From positions 682,001 through 746,000 of the forward strand of contig NZ_JBNAMV010000004.1 of assembly GCF_049705945.1 (NCBI RefSeq): a stretch of 64,000 bases of DNA. Direction: 5' to 3'. This DNA is from Salarchaeum japonicum_A (GTDB taxonomy: Archaea > Halobacteriota > Halobacteria > Halobacteriales > Halobacteriaceae). A program made the position numbers and the translations under genes. The notes below the pieces were generated by a model. That model had not been told where the DNA came from. It saw nothing but the letters and a program-made list of their open reading frames with translations, and searched no databases. Positions 33,690 to 42,122 of this stretch are shown in pieces; position 1 is the first letter of the stretch; each line of letters opens with the position of its first letter.

Positions 33690-34114
33690 CACGCCCACCA
33701 CCGGCGGAACACGACCGTCGCGTTCCCGACTCGGAGAACCGCGGCGGTCGTGTCCGCGGTTCGGGGCGGCGACGGACCGATTCGAAGCGCGTTCTCCTCG
33801 CGGTGGACGACGACGTTCGACCGTCCGGGAAGCGCCACGAGATGCTTCCGAACGAGGGCGGTCACGTCGCGAGCGTACGCGGATTGCGGGCGGGGTGCGG
33901 CCGCGGCGAGGTGGGTGGCGACGGTGGCTCGAACCGGACCAATCGTAGTGTTCACGGTCGCGGTGGTGACCGCGAGCGCGTCCAGTGCGGGACCGGCGTC
34001 GGGCGGCGACAGTTGCGGCGCGGGCGTCAGGACGAACAGGGCGGTGACGGCCGCGGCGACGAGGGAGACGGCGAGAACGGTGTCGATAGCGGTGCTGACG
34101 CCGCGAGCGCTCAC
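33689..34114 (-). CDS. Small pilin-like protein of the pilus-like operon (RG motif)
   Basis: The 141-residue protein starts at a GTG overlapping the upstream stop in GTGA; a second GTG one codon earlier is possible. VSARGVSTAIDTVLAVSLVAAAV has an Arg-Gly pair directly before a hydrophobic helix, which fits a prepilin-peptidase site. The rest is an extracytoplasmic domain with ATVNTTIGPVRATVATHLAAA and a C-terminal beta region (NVVVHREENALRIG, AVLRVGNATVVFRRWW). Confidence 0.65.
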   Translation of the reverse strand: MSARGVSTAIDTVLAVSLVAAAVTALFVLTPAPQLSPPDAGPALDALAVTTATVNTTIGPVRATVATHLAAAAPRPQSAYARDVTALVRKHLVALPGRSNVVVHREENALRIGPSPPRTADTTAAVLRVGNATVVFRRWWA

Positions 34115-34488
34115 CACACGATCACCCGGAGGCGACCGAACCGAACGTCGCCGGGCGCGACCCGAACCGGGACGGGGCGGCTCGCGGCGTCCGCGCCCGC
34201 TGGCGGAACTGGCCCCGCGGTCCACGTTCGGTCGCCCGCAATGAGGGTGACGTTCACGGCGCTCGAAGTCGCGCCGAGCGCGTCGCGGATGTGGTCCGGG
34301 CGGGCGACAGCGTCGACGAGGACGGCGTCGGTCGCGGCGTCGAGGACTGGTGGAGCGCGGTCGCGGTCGGCGGTCGGGAGGCTGTGGTCGTAGGCGGTCG
34401 CGTAGCCGGCGAGCGCGGTGCAGAGAACGGCGACGCAGACGAGCGCGACAACCGGTTCCGCCTGCGCCCTAGCCGACGAGGACGACAT
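34111..34488 (-). CDS. Small pilin-like protein of the pilus-like operon (RA motif)
   Basis: The 125-residue protein begins MSSSSARAQAEPVVALVCVA, with Arg-Ala before QAEP and a hydrophobic stretch to about residue 30. Archaeal prepilins often read (K/R)(G/A) then Q or a hydrophobic segment, so cleavage after Ala8 is plausible. The domain beyond has VLDAATDAVLVDAVARPDHI and DVRFGRLRVIVW. It overlaps the following gene by GTGA and the preceding gene by 20 bases. Confidence 0.65.
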   Translation of the reverse strand: MSSSSARAQAEPVVALVCVAVLCTALAGYATAYDHSLPTADRDRAPPVLDAATDAVLVDAVARPDHIRDALGATSSAVNVTLIAGDRTWTAGPVPPAGADAASRPVPVRVAPGDVRFGRLRVIVW

Positions 34489-34927
34489 CGACCCCCCGCC
34501 ACGCGAGGTGGCGAACGCGGAGCGTTTCGGCGGCCCGCCAGTCCGGGTTGCGGGCGCGGGCGTCGACAGCGGCGCGAACGAGTTCGAGTTCCGTGTCGAA
34601 GACGAGCGCGGGGTCGCGGCCGGCGAGCACGGCGGCGAGCGGCCCATCAGGTGGCACCGGAACCACGCGCGCGACGAGCGCGGCGGACGCCGTTCCGCCG
34701 GCGCCGCGCAGGCCGATGCTTCGGGTGGTGACGCGGACGCTGTCGACGTTGAGGTGGACCGCCGTATCCGTGTCGTAGTCGCTCTCGGCGACCCGGTCGA
34801 CCGTGGCGGCGACCGCGGTCGCGTCGGGCGGCGGCGCGGCGGGGATGGCGAGCGCGGCCGCGACCAGCGCGGCTCCCACGAGCGTGAGGCCGAGCCAGGT
34901 CGCGAGCGCGTCTGCGGCGTCGAACAC
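34469..34927 (-). CDS. Small membrane-anchored protein of the pilus-like operon
   Basis: The 152-residue protein starts at GTG (34927; VFDAADALATWLGLTLVGAA). It has one N-terminal hydrophobic helix at about 8-30 and an acidic extracytoplasmic domain (VAESDYDTDTAVHLNVDSVRVTTRSIGL, ...AAETLRVRHLAWRGVDVVLVG) with alternating beta segments. No clear prepilin motif is present, unlike its neighbours. A TTTAAAT box 24-30 bases upstream suggests an internal promoter. The 20-base overlap with the next gene is unusually long for this operon. Confidence 0.65.
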   Translation of the reverse strand: MFDAADALATWLGLTLVGAALVAAALAIPAAPPPDATAVAATVDRVAESDYDTDTAVHLNVDSVRVTTRSIGLRGAGGTASAALVARVVPVPPDGPLAAVLAGRDPALVFDTELELVRAAVDARARNPDWRAAETLRVRHLAWRGVDVVLVG

Positions 34928-34950
34928 GCCCCTGGCTGTGCCGGTATCTG

Positions 34951-34957
34951 ATTTAAA
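34951..34957 (-). promoter_or_regulatory. Internal TATA box in the pilus-like operon
   Basis: Minus-strand TTTAAAT begins 30 and ends 24 bases before the GTG at 34927 and contains the TAA stop of the membrane-platform gene. In this GC-rich operon an AT heptamer at that spacing is conspicuous. Confidence 0.6.
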
Positions 34958-36629
34958 CGCTCGTGACGACCGCGGCGGCCGTGGCGACGACCGGATACGC
35001 GAGACAGGCGGTGGCGAGCGCGCGTCCGGCGGCGTGGGCGGCGCGGGCGCGGTCCGCGCCGTGCTGGACGACCGACGCGAAGACCGGGAGGAGCACCGCG
35101 AGCGCGGCGACGTATCCGGCGACGACGAGCGCGAGCGCGTCCGGCGAGTACGGAAGCGCGCCGTCCCCGAACGGGCGGAGGGTGCGGGCGAGCGCGACGG
35201 TGACGCCGGCGACGCAGGGTGCGACCCAGCGACCGGTCGTGTCGAGCGCGTTCGTGACGGACGCGAGGTCGGCTGTGGTGTCGCGCTCGACGCGGACGAG
35301 GCGGTCGAGGTGGTCCGCGAGCGAGACGAGCACGCGACCGCCAGGCGGGCCGGCGGCGACCGCATCCGCGAGCACGGCGACCGTTGACCGTGCACGAACG
35401 CTCGGGAGGTCGGTCAGCGCGCCGTGCGGGCCGAGGAAGGCCGTGTGAGTGTCGACGGTAAGCGTTCGCTGGAGGCGGCTCGCGTCCGCGAATACGGCGG
35501 CGACGGTGCCGTCGAGTTCGTCGGCTGCGGCGGCGAGCGCTCTCTCTGGCGGACGGCCGCGGCGGACGTGCTGACCGACGACGACGAGCGCGTCGGGCAG
35601 CCCGCGTTCGAGCGCGGCCACTTCCTCGCGCACGGCGAGGACCGGCTGCGTCCACCGAACCAGACCCGCGCCGAGTCCGACGACGGGCGCGAGCGGGAGC
35701 GCCCACGGCGCGAGAACGTGGAAGACGGTGAGCGCGACGATGGCGGTGGCGACGGCGTACGCGAGGGCGGGGCGGGCGCGGCCGACGAGCGCGGGGTGGT
35801 CAGCGGGTATCGGGGCGGCCGGAAAGGCCGCGGGGCGGCGCGCGAGGACGACGGTGATACCGCCGGCGAGCGCGAGCGGAAGGAGTACGTCGTAGACGAC
35901 GGCGAGGCCGATGAGCGGAACGGAGATACCGGAGACCGGTGCGACGGGGAGCAGGCCGACGAGGGCGAGCGGGAGGACGACGCCCACAGCGTAGACGGCC
36001 GTGACGAGCGTCGAGAGCGTGCTCGCGTAGTCGGTGACGCGGTCGACGACGGCGTCGAGCGAGACGGCGAGCGCGCGGTCGAGGAGGCGGTCGCGTTCCC
36101 CGTCGGGGGCGTTGGTGGCGGCTTCGACGAGCGCGACGGACCGCGCGAGCGCGGGGTCGTGGTCGCGCCACGCGCGCCGGAAGCGCGTCCAAGCGGTGGT
36201 TGGTGCGCCGAGCGCGTACCGAACGTGGCCGGCGAGGCGGTCGGCGAGCGGTCCGGGGGCGTCCGCGGCGAACGCGGCGGTGTGTTCGGGCGTCGGTTCG
36301 AGCGCGCCAGCCAGAACGGCGCGGCAGACGAGGTCGGAGCCGTCGCCGAGCGCGCGCGAGCGGGCAGCGTCCGCGGCGAGGGTCGGAACAGCGAGGAGGG
36401 CAGCGGCGGCGAGCGACCCGAGCGCGAGCACGGCGAGGCCGAGCGCGGGCGAGATGAGGACGAACGTGGCGAGCGAGAGAGGGACAGTGAGGGAGACGAC
36501 CGCGAGGGCGGCGGACCGAACGGTCTCAGCGTCCTCCGGGCGGTCGAGGAGCGCGAGCGCGCGGTCCAATTCGGAGTCGCCGCCCGGCGAAACGGGTGCG
36601 AATCGGGCGAGGCGGGCGACGACGGTCAC
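34953..36629 (-). CDS. GspF/TadC/PilC-like membrane platform protein
   Basis: The 558-residue protein has N- and C-terminal helical bundles and about eight membrane helices. Two weakly similar halves are visible: residues about 35-230 and 270-555, each with a helical cytoplasmic domain (ERGLPDALVVVGQHVRRGRPPERALAAAADEL in the second) and paired membrane helices. This plan matches archaeal TadC/PilC proteins that anchor type IV pilus-like assembly on the secretion ATPase. It follows the ATPase gene with a four-base overlap and lies before the small pilin-like genes. Confidence 0.8.
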   Translation of the reverse strand: MTVVARLARFAPVSPGGDSELDRALALLDRPEDAETVRSAALAVVSLTVPLSLATFVLISPALGLAVLALGSLAAAALLAVPTLAADAARSRALGDGSDLVCRAVLAGALEPTPEHTAAFAADAPGPLADRLAGHVRYALGAPTTAWTRFRRAWRDHDPALARSVALVEAATNAPDGERDRLLDRALAVSLDAVVDRVTDYASTLSTLVTAVYAVGVVLPLALVGLLPVAPVSGISVPLIGLAVVYDVLLPLALAGGITVVLARRPAAFPAAPIPADHPALVGRARPALAYAVATAIVALTVFHVLAPWALPLAPVVGLGAGLVRWTQPVLAVREEVAALERGLPDALVVVGQHVRRGRPPERALAAAADELDGTVAAVFADASRLQRTLTVDTHTAFLGPHGALTDLPSVRARSTVAVLADAVAAGPPGGRVLVSLADHLDRLVRVERDTTADLASVTNALDTTGRWVAPCVAGVTVALARTLRPFGDGALPYSPDALALVVAGYVAALAVLLPVFASVVQHGADRARAAHAAGRALATACLAYPVVATAAAVVTSV

Positions 36630-38401
36630 GCGAACCGCTCCGTGCGGTCGGCGATGGCTGCGCGAACGTCCGCGTACGTCTCCGCGTGGTCGGCGAGCGA
36701 CGCGACGAGCGTCGACTCGCCGCGGTCGACCAGGCCGGACGACGCGAGACCGTCGGGCGTGCGCTCGAAGAGCGCGTGGAACTCGCTGTCGAACTCCTCG
36801 ACAGCGACCACCTGCTTCCCCTCGGCGGTGTCCGCGAGCGTGACGACGAGGTCGGTCGCGGCGAACGAGTTCGCAGGAACGCCGAGGTCGGAAACGACAC
36901 GCTCACGCACGTCGTCACCGCCGTCACCGTGAATGGTTCCGAGTACGGCGCTCGCGCCCGCGCCGGTCCGCATCGCCTCGTACAGCACGCCGGCCTCCGC
37001 GCCGCGAACCTCGCCGACCGCGAGCGCACTCTCGCCGAGGCGGAGCGCAGTTCGGAGCGCGTCCGCCGTCGACACCTCCGCGCCGTCGCCGTCCGCGGTC
37101 GCACGGAGCGCCTGCACGTCCCGGCCGGCCGCCTGAAGGCCGGGAACGGGGAGTTCGGGCGCGTCCTCGATGACGACGGTTCGAGTGTCCGCGGGGAGTT
37201 CCCAGAGGAGCGCACCGAGGAAGGTCGTCTTCCCGGCGGCGCGAGCGCCAGCGACGAGCACGGCTGCGCCGCGCGCTACCGCGACGGAGAGCACCGCCGC
37301 GGCGTCCGGCGTGAGCGTGCCCGTCTCGACCAGTCGCGGGAGCGTGAAGCGCCGGTCGCCGTGCGCGCGGAACGCGAATCCGACGCCGTCAGCGACCGGT
37401 TCGGAGACCGCGGCGACCCGCACGCGGTCGGCCGCGCCCACGTCGGTGAGCACGGCGTCGAGCGTGGGGTTCACGGGCGAGAACGGCCGGCCGCTGGCGG
37501 CGCGGACGCGGGACGCGAGCGCGTCGACGCCGCGGGACGTGAGGCGGACGTTCGTCGGGAGCAAGCGGCCGTCGAGGACGACCCGCAGGCGGGTGTCGGC
37601 GGCGGGTGCGGACGCGTACACGTCGGTGACGCGGTCGTCCGCGAACAGGTCGTCGAGTACGCCGTATCCCCGTGTGTGCTTCTCCAAGACGCCGGCAATC
37701 GCTCCCGAGGACGCGGTGGTGCGGTCGGCGGCCCGGGTGGCGGCGCGGTCGCCCGTCACGACGCCGTCAGCGAGGAGTTCGTGCGCTCGGTCAAGCGCTC
37801 GGTAGGCGTCGTCGCCGAACGCGGACTCGGGCGGTTCGAGGCAGTACGTTCGACCGTTCGGACCGTCGTATCGGCGGGCGGTCGCCCCACCTGGAAGGTC
37901 GACGGCGTCGACGAGGGCGGCGTCGGCGGGCGGGTCGGGGTCGACGCGGGCGTGAGCGATTCGGGGGCCGACGAACCCGCGAACGGCGTCGTACTCCGCG
38001 ACGCCCTCAGCGGCTACGGCAAGACCGGTTTCGGCGGCGATGTCGGCGATGGGACCGGCGCGACCGGTGGCTTCGCGGGCGGCGGCGAGCGGATCGGTGG
38101 CGGCGAGCGCGGCGAGGCGGGCGTCGCGGTCGCGGACGCGGGGAGCGAACCGGCCGGCGGCGACGAGGAGCGCGGTGGTGGCGTCGTCGTATCGTCGGTC
38201 GCGTCCGACCTCGCGGACGACGACGGCGTCGGCGTCACGGTCACTGAGCGCGGCGACGGCGGTCTCGCGGCAGGCGGACGCGGCCGCGAGGTCGCCGTCG
38301 CAGTCGGCCGCGTCGAGGACGAGCGTGTCGCGTTCGAAGGCGGGTCGGCAGCGACACCCGGTGTCGGTGTCGCCGCCGAGGAGCGCGCGGAGTCGTCGCA
38401 T
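36626..38401 (-). CDS. Type II/IV secretion-system ATPase (PilB/TadA-like)
   Basis: The 591-residue protein has an N-terminal domain with Cys16, Cys18, Cys34 and Cys44 (possible metal site), then a secretion-ATPase module. Key motifs are Walker A GARAAGKTT at 385-393, Asp box TVVIEDAPELPVPG near 408-421, and the Walker B/His-box region ALAVGEVRGAEAGVLYEAM...GTIHGD near 465-500. Such ATPases power pilus or pseudopilus assembly with the membrane platform encoded next. Walker A has Ala at 389, still within the [AG]x4GK[ST] pattern. MRRLRALLGG at 38401 is chosen as start; the open frame upstream overlaps the preceding gene. Confidence 0.88.
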   Translation of the reverse strand: MRRLRALLGGDTDTGCRCRPAFERDTLVLDAADCDGDLAAASACRETAVAALSDRDADAVVVREVGRDRRYDDATTALLVAAGRFAPRVRDRDARLAALAATDPLAAAREATGRAGPIADIAAETGLAVAAEGVAEYDAVRGFVGPRIAHARVDPDPPADAALVDAVDLPGGATARRYDGPNGRTYCLEPPESAFGDDAYRALDRAHELLADGVVTGDRAATRAADRTTASSGAIAGVLEKHTRGYGVLDDLFADDRVTDVYASAPAADTRLRVVLDGRLLPTNVRLTSRGVDALASRVRAASGRPFSPVNPTLDAVLTDVGAADRVRVAAVSEPVADGVGFAFRAHGDRRFTLPRLVETGTLTPDAAAVLSVAVARGAAVLVAGARAAGKTTFLGALLWELPADTRTVVIEDAPELPVPGLQAAGRDVQALRATADGDGAEVSTADALRTALRLGESALAVGEVRGAEAGVLYEAMRTGAGASAVLGTIHGDGGDDVRERVVSDLGVPANSFAATDLVVTLADTAEGKQVVAVEEFDSEFHALFERTPDGLASSGLVDRGESTLVASLADHAETYADVRAAIADRTERFA

Positions 38402-38423
38402 GGCCCCGAGTCGTGCCGTTTCC

Positions 38424-38832
38424 CTACTTGAAGGTTCGTCGCGCGGAGCCGCGGGCCGGACGGGCACGCGACGAGCGCCAGCGAGAGCGTCGTCCGCCCG
38501 CGCAGCGTCACGCGGTCGGAGACAGCCACTGAAGACGGAAGCCGACAGACTCGTCGGTCGATGCCGTGGCCGGTACGAACACGGACTGTTCGGCCGAGCG
38601 AGAGGCGGGTGTCGGCGGGGAGCACGAGCGTGAGTGTTCGCGTCGCGGCCGCTCTGGGTGGTGCGGGGTTCGAGGTTTCGGTCAGGTCACGTGCGGCGTC
38701 GCAGACGCGGTCCGCAGCGGCACTCGCGGCCGCGAGTGCGCGGTCGGCGCGGGCGTCCTCGATGGCAGGGAGTGCGGCCGCGACCAGCGCGGCAGCGACG
38801 ACAATCGCGACGAGCGCACGAACGGCGTTCAC
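38424..38832 (-). pseudogene. Small pilin-like gene with apparent frameshift (RA motif)
   Basis: The gene starts MNAVRALVAIVVAAALVAAAL, an Arg-Ala before a hydrophobic helix, and reads well to about TLRGRTTLSLALVA. In that frame the reading continues 388 nt into the ATPase gene as Ser/Thr/Pro/Arg-rich shadow sequence. One base shifted, the frame ends GSARRTFK and TAG at 38424-38426, 22 bases before the ATPase ATG. A +1 shift near 38450-38475 (or a sequence error) would restore a normal protein of about 136 residues. Type set to pseudogene only because the frame is interrupted; it may be functional. Confidence 0.5.
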
Positions 38833-39242
38833 AGGAACGCTCGGACACGCTCGCGGATCGACTGCGTCTCCGACGACTTGTCTTCCGGAGGTTCGGTGTC
38901 GGGAACGGGATGCGGGAAGTCAGCCGCTCGCGCCGGCCGTGGGGCGTCCTGCACCGACCGTGGGTCGTCTCGCGTCGGTCGGGGGTCGTCTCGTACTGAC
39001 GCGTCGGTAGCATCGCGTGCGGTATCTCTCGGCGGCGTTCGGTCGAGTTCGCCGACGTGTCCGCGGACGGCCTGGAGGTCCGCGTCGAGGTCGGCGAGCG
39101 CGCGCTCCACGCGGTCGAGTCGCGTCTCGATTGCGTCGATGCGCTCGGCTGTCGCGGTGTCGATCTCGGGGAGTTCGTCGGCGTCCGTCAGCGCGCGTTC
39201 GACCGCTCGGACGCGGTCGGCGAGCGAGGTCGTGTCCGGCAT
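38829..39242 (-). CDS. Coiled-coil protein heading the pilus-like operon
   Basis: The 137-residue protein is an acidic alpha-helical coiled coil (SLADRVRAVERALTDADELPE, TAERIDAIETRLDRVERALADLDADLQAV) with heptad-like Leu/Val spacing over about residues 5-70. A disordered Asp/Arg/Pro linker and a short C-terminal helix (SIRERVRAFL) follow. There is no membrane segment, so it is probably a cytoplasmic partner of the ATPase. It overlaps the next gene by four bases (ATGA) and is the first gene of the operon. Confidence 0.68.
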   Translation of the reverse strand: MPDTTSLADRVRAVERALTDADELPEIDTATAERIDAIETRLDRVERALADLDADLQAVRGHVGELDRTPPRDTARDATDASVRDDPRPTRDDPRSVQDAPRPARAADFPHPVPDTEPPEDKSSETQSIRERVRAFL

Positions 39243-39317
39243 ACGGTGAGGTGGCCGCGGCTTCCGGTTTCAACCCTCGGCGCAACCTTGAAGGCGTCAG
39301 ACGGAGAGCATCCGTTC

Positions 39318-40391
39318 ATGAAGGCCGCCCTCGTCGGCGTCGGCCAAGCCGGCGGTAAACTCACCGAAGCCCTCGTCCGAAACAACCGCGAGAACGGCTA
39401 CGGAGCCGTTCAGGGCGCGTTGGCCGTCAACACCGCGCGCCAGGACCTCACCCCGCTCGACATCCCGACCCTCCTCATCGGCCAGAGCGTCGTCAGCGGT
39501 GACGGCGTCGGCGGCGAGAACGAACTCGGCGCGGAACTCATGGAAGAAGACACGCGCGAAGTCGTGAACGCCCTCGACGGCACCATCACGAGCCGCACCG
39601 AAGCCGTGTTCGTCGTCGCCGGTCTCGGCGGCGGCACCGGCAGCGGCGGCGCACCCGTCCTCGTCCGCGAACTCAAGCGCGTCTACGACATCCCCGTCTA
39701 CTGCCTCGGCGTCCTCCCCGGCCGCAACGAAGGCGCGCTCTACCAGGCGAACGCCGGCCGCAGCCTCAAAACCGTCGTCCGCGAAGCCGACAACACCCTC
39801 CTCGTCGACAACGACGCCTGGCACGCCAGCGGCGAATCCGTCACCGATGCCTACGCCGCCATCAACGACACCGTCGCCCACCGCATCGGCCTCCTGCTCG
39901 CCGCCGGCGAAGTCACCGACGGCGTCGCCGAATCCGTCGCCGACTCCTCCGAAATCATCAACACCCTCCGCAACGGCAGCATGGCCGCCATCGGCTACGC
40001 CAACGCCGACGCCAGCCCCGACCCCGAAGAAAACATCAACGTCGTCACCAGCACCGCCCGAAAATCCCTCCTCACCGGCATGAGCGTCCCCGAAACCACC
40101 GACGCCGACGCCGCCCTCGTCATCGTCGCCGGCCACCCCGACCGCATCCCCCGCAAAGGCGTCGAACGCGCCCGCCGCTGGATCGAGGACGAAACCGGCA
40201 GCACCCAAGTCCGCGGCGGCGACTACCCCCTCGAAAGCGACCAAATCGCCGTCCTCGTCCTTCTCTCCGGCATCACCCGCTCCCCCCGCATCGAATCCTT
40301 CCTCGACCGCGCCCGCGAAGCCGCCAACACCGACCCCGAACCCGAACCCGCAGAAGCCTTCCAGAACGACGACCTCGACGGACTCTTCTAA
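39318..40391 (+). CDS. cetZ: CetZ tubulin/FtsZ-family GTPase
   Basis: CetZ proteins form cytoskeletal filaments that control cell shape and motility in haloarchaea. The 357-residue protein has the GTPase signature GLGGGTGSGGAP at 103-112, N-terminal VGVGQAGGKLTEAL, and the T7-like catalytic loop region in the C-terminal half. It ends EAFQNDDLDGLF. The ATG at 39318 is chosen; the upstream frame is shadow. Codons are unusually C-ending (GCC, CGC, CTC, GTC) compared with neighbours, suggesting high expression. The paralog number cannot be told. Two strong hairpins follow. Confidence 0.93.
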   Translation: MKAALVGVGQAGGKLTEALVRNNRENGYGAVQGALAVNTARQDLTPLDIPTLLIGQSVVSGDGVGGENELGAELMEEDTREVVNALDGTITSRTEAVFVVAGLGGGTGSGGAPVLVRELKRVYDIPVYCLGVLPGRNEGALYQANAGRSLKTVVREADNTLLVDNDAWHASGESVTDAYAAINDTVAHRIGLLLAAGEVTDGVAESVADSSEIINTLRNGSMAAIGYANADASPDPEENINVVTSTARKSLLTGMSVPETTDADAALVIVAGHPDRIPRKGVERARRWIEDETGSTQVRGGDYPLESDQIAVLVLLSGITRSPRIESFLDRAREAANTDPEPEPAEAFQNDDLDGLF

Positions 40392-40405
40392 GGGACTTTT
40401 TTACT

Positions 40406-40433
40406 GCGGGGGGTTCGCTCCGCGAACCCCCGC
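40406..40433. terminator. GC-rich hairpin after cetZ
   Basis: GGGGGTTCGC (40409-40418), loop TCC and GCGAACCCCC (40422-40431) form a 10-bp perfect stem, extendable by GC/GC with a one-base bulge. A T6 run precedes it at 40397-40402. It lies 14 bases past the cetZ stop. Confidence 0.6.
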
Positions 40434-40458
40434 TTGCAAAAACCTCCACTAAAAACTC

Positions 40459-40483
40459 CCGAGCGCGCTGGCGGCGCGCTCGG
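40459..40483. terminator. Second hairpin between cetZ and the phosphodiesterase gene
   Basis: CCGAGCGCGC, loop TGGCG and GCGCGCTCGG form a perfect 10-bp stem preceded by AAAAACTC. Convergent genes flank the pair of hairpins, so they may end transcription from both sides. Confidence 0.55.
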
Positions 40484-40574
40484 TGCAGCATCGGAACGAC
40501 CCTCCGCAACGCACCGCCCCCGCAACGACCACCGCGCCGTGCCGCACAACACCGCCCCGTACCGCGTCGCGCCG

Positions 40575-41915
40575 TTATAGGAGTGTTTTACCGTCGAAGC
40601 CGCTCGTGTCGTAGTCGATGTCGAGGAGGTCGAGCATCGTGGGTGTGAGGTCGTAGAGGCTGGCGGCGTCAGTTCGGAGGCCGGGTTCATCCGTGACGAG
40701 GAGGGCGTCGTCGAAGGTATGCATGCCCGTTCGGTGACCGGTCTCGAACACGTCGCGGCCGTTCCTGAAGCCCGCTTTGAGGTCGAAGCCGTCGTTCGGG
40801 ATGGCGACGAGGTCGGGCGCCATGTCGTCGTGTGCACCGTCGAACGCCGCTTCTTTCTCGACGACGCGGTCGACGACGGGCGTGCCGTCCGGTCCGGTGA
40901 ACTCGCGGATGGCGGTCGCGAGTTCGTCCCGGACCGTGTGGTACTCCGATTCGGGGACGTTCCCGCGCGGTTCGCGGCCGTCGAGGTTCAGGTAGAACCG
41001 ACCCGGGCTGAACGAGTACGCGCGAGTGTCGTCGCTGATGTCCGCGAGCGTCTCCGGGTCGTCGCTCTCGTAGTCGAGCCAACCCTCGCGCTGGAGCCAC
41101 GCGTTCACGGACACCTCGTAGTCGAGTCCCGTGAATCCGTGGTCGGACGCGACGATGAGCGCCACGTCGTCGGGGAGACTGTCGTGGAGCGCGCCGACGT
41201 ACCGGTCGAGTTTCTCGTAGAATTCGAGGAACTCCTGCTTGTACTCGCCGTCGGTGAGGTAGTCGCGGTAGAGGAAGTGGTTCACGTGGTCGGTCGCGGT
41301 GAACACGCCGCAGAAGAGCGCCCAGTCGTTCGCGTCGACGAAGTGGTCGAACGCCTCGTAGCGCGCGTCCAGCGTCTCGTGCGCGTTCGCGAGGAAGTCG
41401 GACTTGTCGTCGCGGTGGCCGAGCTTCGCGTTCGTCTGCAATCGATAGCCGATGCCGTCGAGGTATTCGGCGACCGCGGGTGGATGTGCGGCCTGGTCGA
41501 CGCTCGGCGAGAGGAACCCCGACACCATCCGCTGGACGTCCTGCTGGGGCGGCGCCGTGACCGGGACGTTCAGGACGGTTGCGTTCCGGTCGGCGGCGGC
41601 GACGTAATCCCAGACCCGGTCGGTCTGCACGTCGCCACCCATCGGTACGTACGTCTCGTACGTCCCGGTCTCTCGGTCCTGAAGCCCGTACACGCCCGTC
41701 CGTCCCGGGTTTCGTCCGGTGGTGAGCGCGGGCCAGCACGCGAGTTCGTCCGGCGGCGTGACGGAGTCGATGATGCCGGTGCTGCCGGCGTCCGCGATGG
41801 CGGTGAGGTTCGAGAAGACGTCCGGGTGCTGGGCGACGAGGCTCGCCGGCACTCCGTCGAGACCCAAGAACGCGACCCGTGGCGCGCCGCCACCGAGGCG
41901 GTCGAGCAATCCCAT
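40575..41915 (-). CDS. Alkaline phosphatase superfamily phosphodiesterase/nucleotide pyrophosphatase
   Basis: The 446-residue protein has the metal-site motifs of the family: FLGLDGVPASL near 16-26, the nucleophile-bearing SVTPPDELACWPALTTGRNPG region near 50-70, HVNHFLYRDY, VIASDHGFTGLD-type ASDHG near 260-264, and a late TGMHTFDDALLVTDEPG. The catalytic Thr/Ser sits in WPALTTG. Haloarchaea encode many such enzymes of unknown substrate (nucleotide sugars, phosphodiesters or sulfate esters). It faces cetZ tail to tail across a 183-base spacer with two hairpins. Confidence 0.85.
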   Translation of the reverse strand: MGLLDRLGGGAPRVAFLGLDGVPASLVAQHPDVFSNLTAIADAGSTGIIDSVTPPDELACWPALTTGRNPGRTGVYGLQDRETGTYETYVPMGGDVQTDRVWDYVAAADRNATVLNVPVTAPPQQDVQRMVSGFLSPSVDQAAHPPAVAEYLDGIGYRLQTNAKLGHRDDKSDFLANAHETLDARYEAFDHFVDANDWALFCGVFTATDHVNHFLYRDYLTDGEYKQEFLEFYEKLDRYVGALHDSLPDDVALIVASDHGFTGLDYEVSVNAWLQREGWLDYESDDPETLADISDDTRAYSFSPGRFYLNLDGREPRGNVPESEYHTVRDELATAIREFTGPDGTPVVDRVVEKEAAFDGAHDDMAPDLVAIPNDGFDLKAGFRNGRDVFETGHRTGMHTFDDALLVTDEPGLRTDAASLYDLTPTMLDLLDIDYDTSGFDGKTLL

Positions 41916-41984
41916 ACCCGACCTTTGCGCGGCACCGTCAAGAAACTTCTCGGACCCGACTCGCTCGACGGCGTCGGCGCCGCC

Positions 41985-42098
41985 CTACTCGTTCGCGTCG
42001 TCAGCGCCGTCAGCGCGGTCCGCGTCGTCCGTCTCGTCCTCGTAGTTCATCGGAACGACCGTGACGTGCTGGATTCCCACGGACTGTTTCGCTGCCAT
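41985..42098 (-). CDS. 37-residue acidic small protein
   Basis: A short frame from ATG 42098 to TAG 41985 encodes MAAKQSVGIQHVTVVPMNYE followed by an acidic Asp/Ala tail. The first half looks like a beta strand pair; the tail is disordered. Minus-strand ATTTTAGG lies 25-32 bases upstream, a leaderless-type promoter. Acidity and codon choice fit a haloarchaeal gene. No family recognised. Confidence 0.5.
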   Translation of the reverse strand: MAAKQSVGIQHVTVVPMNYEDETDDADRADGADDANE

Positions 42099-42122
42099 AT
42101 TCGATGGGTGGGACCAAACACA

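Noticed and set aside
35424..36932. 502-codon plus-strand frame opposite the GspF/TadC-like gene
   Set aside because: The sequence is Glu/Arg/Gly shadow, while the minus-strand protein has clear membrane helices and operon overlaps.
38014..38832. 272-codon frame running from the pilin-like gene into the ATPase gene
   Set aside because: After about residue 125 it is Ser/Thr/Pro/Arg-rich shadow; the frame with TAG at 38424 is the better ending.
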